A program made the translations under genes and the position numbers. Positions 7,666-11,999 of a DNA stretch of 11,999 bases are shown here, piece after piece (positions within the stretch are counted from its first letter, which is position 1; each line of letters starts with the position of its first letter). The DNA is taken from positions 1-11,999 of the forward strand of contig CBFDBT010000065.1 in the NCBI GenBank assembly GCA_965603115.1. The letters are read 5' to 3'. Source of the stretch: CBFDBT01 sp965603115. Its GTDB lineage: Bacteria > Pseudomonadota > Alphaproteobacteria > Sphingomonadales > Kordiimonadaceae. The notes under the pieces are model-generated. The model did no database searches and was not told where the DNA came from. It saw nothing but the letters and a program-made list of their open reading frames with translations.

Positions 7666-7674
7666 TGCTATCCT
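7666..7674 (+). promoter_or_regulatory. Candidate extended -10 promoter of the polymerase operon
   Basis: TGC-TATCCT matches an extended -10 element. No convincing -35 lies 17 nt upstream. A start of transcription near 7681 would place the LexA box at the first transcribed bases, which would allow repression. Confidence 0.35.
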
Positions 7675-7681
7675 GTCAAAT

Positions 7682-7696
7682 GTTCTCTTTTTGTTC
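7682..7696 (+). promoter_or_regulatory. LexA (SOS) box, alphaproteobacterial type
   Basis: GTTC (7682-7685), seven bases, then GTTC (7693-7696) exactly match GTTC-N7-GTTC, the direct-repeat LexA operator established in Rhodobacter, Caulobacter and Rhizobium relatives. It lies 47 nt before the Y-family polymerase start, a typical SOS-regulated gene. The combination makes chance unlikely. Confidence 0.82.
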
Positions 7697-7709
7697 TACA
7701 AGGTGAGTC

Positions 7710-7787
7710 ATGCCCCTGATAGTGAAGTTGAGTATGATCCCCGATGCAAAAACCCCAGACCATAAAATGTGCCTATATCGATTTTGA
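7710..7787 (+). CDS. Possible 25-codon leader ORF overlapping the polymerase start
   Basis: An AAGGTGAG ribosome-site match (7700-7707) is followed closely by ATG 7710, giving a 25-residue frame that ends at 7785-7787, about 40 nt inside the polymerase gene in another frame. The polymerase start itself has a poor ribosome site, so translation of this leader could feed it. The peptide has no recognisable feature and the overlap may be accidental. Confidence 0.2.
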   Translation: MPLIVKLSMIPDAKTPDHKMCLYRF

Positions 7788-8991
7788 CAGCTTTTTTGCC
7801 AGCGTAGAAGAGCAGGCGCGGCCTTCTCTGCGCGGTCGACCAATCGGCGTTACACCTTTTGCCCACGCCACGCATACTTGCGTAATAGCGGCCAATAGAA
7901 AAGCCAAACAAGCGGGGGTGAAAAACGTCATGCCGGTAAGCGAGGCGCGGCGCGTGTGCCCTGATATTGTTTTGGTGCCTCAGTCGCCAGACCTTTATGT
8001 ACGCGCGCATCGGGCTTTTTTGCTGGCGATAGAACAAGAGTTGCCCGTTGATGCTATTTGCTCCATTGACGAGCTGTCGTGTCGCTTGGATGAGGCGGCG
8101 CAACAAAATCCGCAAGAGCTGGCGGCGCGCATCAAGGCGCGATTGCGTCAAAAACTTGGCCCCTATATTACGTGTTCTATTGGTATGGCGCCCAACCGGC
8201 AACTCGCGAAAATTGCCAGCGATATGGATAAGCCAAATGGAGTAACAATACTCAAGCCTGAAGATTTACCCGGTCGGCTTTTAGACCTTGAGCTTGGTGA
8301 GTTGCCAGGCATTGGCAAGCGCATGCGCACGCGGCTCAATATTGCGGGCATTGGTAGCGTAGAAGATTTGTGGCACGCATCGCCCAAACATCTGAGAGCG
8401 CTGTGGGGCAACGTGAACGGTGAACGCTTTTGGTACGCGCTGCATGGCTATGAGATTGAAGCGGACGTTACGCAGCGACAGATGTTTGGTCACGGTCGGG
8501 TTTTGCCACCAGAGTGGCGCGATCTTGGCCACGCGTGGCAATGCGCTAAGCTTTTGGCAATTAAAGCCGCACGGCGTTTGCGGCGGGCAAAATTGCTGGC
8601 AAGGCGGTTCGGGCTGTGGGTGCATATGCGAGATGATAGCTGGTCGGGCGAATTTCATCTGGATTATGCCAGCGACGATCAGGCTTGCATCGCGGCTCTC
8701 GGTCAGCTCTGGCAGCGTATGAAGCAAGAAATTCCACAAGGTGCCAAAATTATTCGCCTGCATGTGGCGATGTTTAACTTGGTACCCCTTGACCAATTGC
8801 AACTTGACCTTTTTGCGCCAGACCGCAGCGAGAGAATGAAGTGGGAAAAACTGAGCACGGCGATGGACCGCATCAATACGCGTTATGCAAAAACGCTGGT
8901 GAGTTTGGGGCCGTGGACCCAGCCACCCGGTGGTTATGCAGGAGGTAAAATTGCTTATTCCCGCGTGCCGGATATGGAGGATTTCTGGTGA
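7744..8991 (+). CDS. Y-family (DinB/UmuC-type) translesion DNA polymerase
   Basis: A 415-residue error-prone polymerase for replication past DNA lesions. The palm carries the metal-binding D13 in 'YIDFDSFF' and D109-E110 in 'CSIDEL', so catalysis should be intact, unlike ImuB proteins that lose these residues. F18 sits at the steric-gate position that excludes ribonucleotides. A helix-hairpin-helix thumb follows ('ELPGIGKRMRTRLNIAGI', 185-202), then the little-finger domain. QLDLF at 353-357 is a canonical sliding-clamp binding motif. About 58 more residues follow it (IN.RY..., ending near 'RVPDMEDFW'), making it longer than E. coli Pol IV (351). An in-frame TGA at 7735-7737 fixes ATG 7744 as the first ATG; its own ribosome site is weak. 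Regulation by LexA is likely from the box at 7682. Confidence 0.93.
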   Translation: MQKPQTIKCAYIDFDSFFASVEEQARPSLRGRPIGVTPFAHATHTCVIAANRKAKQAGVKNVMPVSEARRVCPDIVLVPQSPDLYVRAHRAFLLAIEQELPVDAICSIDELSCRLDEAAQQNPQELAARIKARLRQKLGPYITCSIGMAPNRQLAKIASDMDKPNGVTILKPEDLPGRLLDLELGELPGIGKRMRTRLNIAGIGSVEDLWHASPKHLRALWGNVNGERFWYALHGYEIEADVTQRQMFGHGRVLPPEWRDLGHAWQCAKLLAIKAARRLRRAKLLARRFGLWVHMRDDSWSGEFHLDYASDDQACIAALGQLWQRMKQEIPQGAKIIRLHVAMFNLVPLDQLQLDLFAPDRSERMKWEKLSTAMDRINTRYAKTLVSLGPWTQPPGGYAGGKIAYSRVPDMEDFW

Positions 8992-8992
8992 T

Positions 8993-9000
8993 AAGGAGAG
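8993..9000 (+). promoter_or_regulatory. Strong ribosome binding site of the zinc-ribbon gene
   Basis: AAGGAGAG lies 4 nt before ATG 9005 and 1 nt after the polymerase stop. It decides the start at 9005 over any upstream in-frame codon inside the polymerase gene. Confidence 0.75.
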
Positions 9001-9004
9001 AGAT

Positions 9005-9250
9005 ATGACATGTGATTTACAATTAAGGGACTACGAAGAAGGCTACCGCTTTCAAGTGCTGTGTAGCCATTGTGGTTTCCAGTGGTATGAAAACCCGCAC
9101 GATGTTTTGCTAATGCCGACGACACATTCTAATATGTATCTGGATGAAGTAGGCGCTGTGCTGCGCTGTATTAACTGCAAACAGCATAATAGCAAAATCA
9201 CCCCGCTGCTCATTCGCCGCACCCACCATTTTGTTGGCGGCATGGCTTGA
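9005..9250 (+). CDS. Small four-cysteine zinc-ribbon protein
   Basis: An 81-residue protein beginning 13 nt after the polymerase stop, with a strong ribosome site. Two CxxC pairs, C20-S-H-C23 and C55-I-N-C58, are spaced as a zinc ribbon; flanking aromatic and basic residues (F25, W27, R71-R72, H74-H75) could contact nucleic acid or protein. I do not recognise the family. The close link to a LexA-controlled Y-family polymerase implies co-transcription and SOS induction, so a role in DNA damage tolerance is a reasonable inference. It has no signal peptide or membrane segment and should be cytoplasmic. Upstream in-frame codons inside the polymerase gene were rejected as starts because of the ribosome site. 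Confidence 0.82.
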   Translation: MTCDLQLRDYEEGYRFQVLCSHCGFQWYENPHDVLLMPTTHSNMYLDEVGAVLRCINCKQHNSKITPLLIRRTHHFVGGMA

Positions 9251-9275
9251 GGGTCAGGCTTGCAATTTTGCAAAA

Positions 9276-11033
9276 TTATAATGTTTCATAACAGGCCTTC
9301 ACTTCTTCAATGAATTCTGGGATCAGGCTTTCGCGAATGGCGGGCACGGACCAAAAAGGGTTCATAAAGACGCAGCGGATAAGGACCAAGTGGTCGGTAT
9401 CAATTGTGCCTTTATAGCGGCTAACGTGCCGCTTGATAAGTTTCTCGCTTTCTTCAGCACTCAGTGTGGTGCGACTAACTGAAAAATTAGGGCTTTTGAC
9501 AAAGGCCGCAAAAACCCCATTGGTTTTTCGGTTGGCTTCGATCAGGCTATCGCCTTTGTCGCCAAGAGAAAAACAGACGATGTTGGTATCAACCGGTGGT
9601 TTGACATGGGCAAAAGGCAGGGCTGATTCCAATGCCTCTCTAAAGGTTCGCGCACTTTTAAAGGTGGCACCGATAATTTGCCCAAATCCTTCTGGATTAA
9701 AGCCAATAGTTTTACCTGTCAGCCATGTAGCCGTGGCGCCGGAAGCAGAACGGGAGCCCTCTAAGGTCGATGCCCAAATACTGCCGCCTAAATCTTTGCG
9801 ATCAAGGTAGGGCGCTTTGAAGGTAGAGACGGAATAGGCTTCATTGTCTCGCGATAGAAAAGCACCGCAACTGTAGGGAACATAGCCAAGTTTATGAGGG
9901 TCTAGGGTAATAGAATGCGCCCGCGATATGGCTTTGAGGGCGGCTATATTTTCTGGTTTGAGACGACTTTCATCACCGCCGTCCAGCATAGTGCACATAA
10001 ATCCACCATAAGCCGCATCAATATGGTGCCAAATGCAAAGATTGCGTTCGTGCTTATAGTTATCGAGTATGTCTTGCACTTTATCAACAGGGTCAATTTC
10101 CCCAGCTTCGGTGGTGCCAGTAACCGATACTACCATCATGACAGGGCGCTTTTCTAGTTCCGCCTTGTCGAGCAAAAGGCTTAGCTCTGTTACGTCGAGT
10201 TTGCCTTTGTCATCTAGCGGGATTGTCCAAAAGGAACTGTCACCAAGACCAAATATATTCACCCCCTTGGACCAAGAGAAATGCTTGTTGCCGGGCACTA
10301 AGACAACAGGGCCTTTGTAAGGCTGGTGAATATGTTTTGATATAAGGGCGGCAGCCTCAAAAGGATTGCTGCCAACAAGGCTATAGCGCCGTGTATTGTC
10401 TTCTGACACGTTATAGCTAGCCAAGAGATCAAAATATTTATCCCAGCCCATATGTGCTGCGTGCATTATATTAAATGGGACACCTAATTCTTCTGCTAGA
10501 TAAAGCGATAGGCTAATCCAGTGATCCATGCGAAATCGTGCGCGCCAAATGGCTTCGAAATTTGCGATGGTGCCGCCTGATGTAAAATGGCCTTTGGCCG
10601 CGTCTGGGTCATAACCAACCATATCAGCAAGCATGGCTATCGCTTCTTTTTCAATTGTAAGCGTGACGCGGGCCGCTTCTTTTGAAGTGTTATTGGGATT
10701 ATGCACCAAGGCTGCCATGTGACCGAGAATGGCGGGCAAGGACACTTCTGAGACCATATGGCCTATATAACGCGGAGAATATTTTGGAACCTCATCAAGC
10801 AGCATCTCATTGAGCTTTTGGAGGTTTTGTGAGAGCTTTTCTCGCTGCTGTAGAAAAGGCGCAGACATTTTGTCTTCATTGGATATGGCAGCGGGATCAT
10901 CAGGGAACAGGCCTTGCCTCCAGCGAAACCAATGGCCCAAAATTGATTGCAATTCTCCTCTTAGCCATGTTTCATTTTCAGACTTTGGGCCAAGGAAAAA
11001 CGCTTTTATCCACTGTGGATCGTCAGATTGCAT
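9276..11033 (-). CDS. PLP-dependent group II decarboxylase-like protein
   Basis: A large fold-type I pyridoxal-phosphate enzyme (585 residues from this start; numbers below count from ATG 11045). Conserved elements are 'TSGGTIANFEAIW' (155-167), 'GNKHFSWSKG' with the PLP-stacking H255, 'SVTGTTEAGEIDP' (307-319), the cofactor aspartate in 'HIDAAYGGF' (341-349), and the Schiff-base lysine K385 in 'LDPHKLGYVPYSCGAF'. These match the glutamate/aromatic-amino-acid decarboxylase superfamily; members release CO2 from amino acids to give amines, and the substrate here is unknown. It is longer than aromatic decarboxylases (about 480). GGAG six nt before ATG 11033 favours that start, while ATG 11045 has no ribosome site. 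It is a single gene, convergent with the zinc-ribbon gene. Confidence 0.88.
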   Translation of the reverse strand: MQSDDPQWIKAFFLGPKSENETWLRGELQSILGHWFRWRQGLFPDDPAAISNEDKMSAPFLQQREKLSQNLQKLNEMLLDEVPKYSPRYIGHMVSEVSLPAILGHMAALVHNPNNTSKEAARVTLTIEKEAIAMLADMVGYDPDAAKGHFTSGGTIANFEAIWRARFRMDHWISLSLYLAEELGVPFNIMHAAHMGWDKYFDLLASYNVSEDNTRRYSLVGSNPFEAAALISKHIHQPYKGPVVLVPGNKHFSWSKGVNIFGLGDSSFWTIPLDDKGKLDVTELSLLLDKAELEKRPVMMVVSVTGTTEAGEIDPVDKVQDILDNYKHERNLCIWHHIDAAYGGFMCTMLDGGDESRLKPENIAALKAISRAHSITLDPHKLGYVPYSCGAFLSRDNEAYSVSTFKAPYLDRKDLGGSIWASTLEGSRSASGATATWLTGKTIGFNPEGFGQIIGATFKSARTFREALESALPFAHVKPPVDTNIVCFSLGDKGDSLIEANRKTNGVFAAFVKSPNFSVSRTTLSAEESEKLIKRHVSRYKGTIDTDHLVLIRCVFMNPFWSVPAIRESLIPEFIEEVKACYETL

Positions 11034-11069
11034 CATAAACTCCATGAAATAGTTTCATATGATACTATT

Positions 11070-11098
11070 AGAATACACGGTTGATGTCACTGTGACAA
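11070..11098 (-). promoter_or_regulatory. Sigma-70 promoter of the decarboxylase gene
   Basis: On the minus strand, TTGTCA (11098-11093) and TATTCT (11075-11070) are separated by exactly 17 nt. Transcription would begin near 11063, leaving a leader of about 20-30 nt before the gene. Confidence 0.6.
11085..11097. promoter_or_regulatory. Palindromic operator candidate TGTCAC-T-GTGACA
   Basis: A perfect 13-bp palindrome with one central base overlaps the -35 box of the decarboxylase promoter. A protein bound there would block RNA polymerase, so repression is the simplest reading. I cannot name the regulator. Confidence 0.5.
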
Positions 11099-11118
11099 AA
11101 AGTCCTGTAGCAGAATTG

Positions 11119-11481
11119 TTAGTCGACAATTTTTAAAGATAATTTATCGAAATATTTGAGCAATGTAGAAAGATCTTTACCACGCTTGAGAATTTGCCCA
11201 CTCATGCTGGTGATGCGCCATGCGCCTTGTTTGTGAGCAAGGGATGGTTGTTTGATGATGCGGTAGACAGGCATTTCGGTAGACCGTTTGAAGATGGAAA
11301 AAACCGCTTCATCCTTGAGCGTATCTATCGCATAATCTTTCCATATACCAGCGGCTACCATGCGACCATAGATATTAAGGATCAGATAAAGCTCTTTACG
11401 GTGAAGATAGGTGAGGGAGGCGCTCTCGCCATCGCTGGCGATGCGCTCACTATTAGATGATTCGTGGGTCATAGTTTTCAT
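11119..11481 (-). CDS. DUF2794 family protein
   Basis: A 120-residue cytoplasmic protein with the recognisable DUF2794 core: 'RKELYLILNIYGRMVAAGIWKDYAIDTLKDEAVFS' type sequence at 28-62, then 'EMPVYRI' and 'LAHKQGAWRI..MSGQILKRGKDLSTLL'. The family is, to my knowledge, restricted to Alphaproteobacteria and has no established function. ATG 11481 is chosen because the conserved part begins shortly after it. The frame stays open to ATG 11553, but the extra 24 residues (Cys-rich and hydrophobic) overlap the palindrome and have no ribosome site; ATG 11472 is also possible. It is monocistronic or loosely linked to the decarboxylase, and divergent from the GIN-domain gene. Confidence 0.85.
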   Translation of the reverse strand: MKTMTHESSNSERIASDGESASLTYLHRKELYLILNIYGRMVAAGIWKDYAIDTLKDEAVFSIFKRSTEMPVYRIIKQPSLAHKQGAWRITSMSGQILKRGKDLSTLLKYFDKLSLKIVD

Positions 11482-11517
11482 TTCAGTATTTTGTCCCAAA
11501 AAGCAAATAAAGGCAAC

Positions 11518-11541
11518 TATTGTGCATTCTATCGCACAATA
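11518..11541. promoter_or_regulatory. Inverted repeat TATTGTGC-N8-GCACAATA in the divergent intergenic region
   Basis: Two exact 8-bp arms (11518-11525 and 11534-11541) surround 8 bases in the 191-nt region between the DUF2794 and GIN-domain genes. Arm centres are about 16 bp apart, which would place half-sites on nearly the same face of the helix for a dimeric regulator. No T-run follows on either strand, so it is not a terminator. Confidence 0.55.
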
Positions 11542-11660
11542 CTGGCAGCTCATCGGAAATATATTGCCTATTTCGCCCTGTAGTTCTTTATGGATAAAGA
11601 TAAATTATTGCAGATTTCAGCTAAGAACCCCCATAGGGGATATATAAAAACAGACGAAAC

Positions 11661-11667
11661 GGAGAGG
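11661..11667 (+). promoter_or_regulatory. Ribosome binding site of the GIN-domain gene
   Basis: GGAGAGG lies 5 nt before ATG 11673 and fixes this start directly before a signal peptide. Confidence 0.7.
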
Positions 11668-11672
11668 TTTAA

Positions 11673-11999
11673 ATGATTAAAAATAATAAAATTAAAACAG
11701 GCCTAATTGGTGTTGCAACTGTTGCACTGATGACATCGGTGATGGCGTCAGCAAATGCAAATTCATATTCAAATAGTGCAAAAGGGGCTTGGGAACCAGA
11801 TACGGTCACACAAACGCGCGATGTAGATACGTTTACAAAAATTCGCATTAAAGGTTCTGTAGAACTTAAGGTGACAGGTGGCGACAGCCAGAATGTATCT
11901 GTGGAAGTTGAAGAAGACTTTGCGGATCGTCTCATTACCAAAGTGGAAGACGGGGTCCTAATTATCGATATGGATAGCAAAGGCAAAAAACGGCACTGG
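11673..11999 (+). CDS. Secreted DUF2807 (GIN-domain) protein, N-terminal part (3' truncated)
   Basis: The frame runs open to the right edge, giving 109 residues. Residues 1-28 are a signal peptide: Lys-rich start, GLIGVATVALMTSV, cleavage likely after ASANA. From residue 50 the pattern 'VDTFTKIRIKGSVELKVTGG' followed by 'NVSVEVEEDFADRLITKVEDGVLIIDM' matches the start of DUF2807, the putative GIN head domain, a beta-helix-like repeat fold found in exported proteins. In that family the first strand reads 'F..I.v.g...v.v.qg', as here. The rest of the domain and any C-terminal anchor lie outside the window. Its role is unknown; an extracytoplasmic or surface location is likely. Confidence 0.82.
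   Translation, partial: MIKNNKIKTGLIGVATVALMTSVMASANANSYSNSAKGAWEPDTVTQTRDVDTFTKIRIKGSVELKVTGGDSQNVSVEVEEDFADRLITKVEDGVLIIDMDSKGKKRHW

Noticed and set aside
8281..8802. A 173-codon open frame on the minus strand inside the polymerase gene, and similar antisense frames at 7708-8202, 4688-5152 and 1945-2367.
   Set aside because: They lie opposite genes with full family motifs, have no recognisable domain and are explained as frame shadows.
9264..9277. A 14-bp palindrome AATTTTGCAAAATT between the zinc-ribbon and decarboxylase stops.
   Set aside because: It is AT-rich with no loop or adjacent T-run; it is likely chance, and not a convincing bidirectional terminator.
11482..11553. A 24-residue N-terminal extension of the DUF2794 protein.
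   Set aside because: It has no ribosome site, overlaps the palindrome and is unlike the family start.
11629..11639. CCCC-ATA-GGGG stem before the GIN-domain gene.
   Set aside because: The 3-nt loop and short stem without a T-run argue against a terminator. A riboswitch or thermometer role cannot be supported from this alone.
1..11999. Mobile element, phage, CRISPR, toxin-antitoxin or RNA gene.
   Set aside because: No transposase, integrase, direct-repeat array, tRNA cloverleaf or rRNA-like segment was seen, and gene order looks like ordinary chromosomal coding sequence.

Overview
The window looks like a chromosomal segment of an alphaproteobacterium with moderate, slightly AT-leaning base composition. 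Three things point there. A LexA-type SOS box of the alphaproteobacterial form GTTC-N7-GTTC sits before a Y-family DNA polymerase gene. A DUF2794 gene is present, a family I know only from Alphaproteobacteria. The lipoprotein, secreted and transporter genes have a general Gram-negative character. I see no tRNA, rRNA, CRISPR array, insertion sequence or prophage gene, and no gene-free stretch over 300 bases.

Region 1 (1-5561, + strand) is a tightly packed operon cut by the left edge. It holds the C-terminal end of an NAD-dependent epimerase/dehydratase, a small exported DUF2135/YfaP-like protein, a 598-residue exported protein, a bile acid:sodium symporter-family (BASS) transporter, an MFS transporter with a TTG start, and a classical short-chain dehydrogenase/reductase (SDR). 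The 598-residue protein joins an Ig-like regulatory domain, a single CxxCH haem motif and a virginiamycin-B-lyase-like propeller. Stops and starts overlap (ATGA, ATGA, TAATG) or lie 4-20 nt apart, so the six genes are probably co-translated. Two oxidoreductases, an importer-type carrier, a second transporter and two periplasmic proteins suggest uptake and redox modification of a small, possibly sterol- or terpenoid-like, molecule. That substrate is inference only.

Region 2 (5562-7552) has a secreted protein of unknown function. It is preceded by a perfect 10-bp hairpin next to its ribosome binding site and ends in a weak candidate terminator. It converges with a lipoprotein that carries a transglutaminase-like Cys/His/Asp arrangement and TPR repeats.

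Region 3 (7553-9275) is an SOS module. A divergent intergenic region carries the LexA box, followed by a catalytically intact Y-family polymerase with a QLDLF clamp-binding motif. A tightly coupled 81-residue four-cysteine zinc-ribbon protein follows and could be an accessory factor.

Region 4 (9276-11999) has, on the minus strand, a large PLP-dependent group II decarboxylase-like enzyme and a DUF2794 protein. On the plus strand is the start of a secreted DUF2807/GIN-domain protein cut by the right edge. Palindromes overlap or adjoin the candidate promoters here: TGTCAC-T-GTGACA over the -35 of the decarboxylase gene, and TATTGTGC-N8-GCACAATA in the DUF2794/GIN divergent region. They look like binding sites of unidentified regulators.

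The best candidates for something undescribed are the haem-propeller transport operon and the SOS polymerase plus zinc-ribbon pair.
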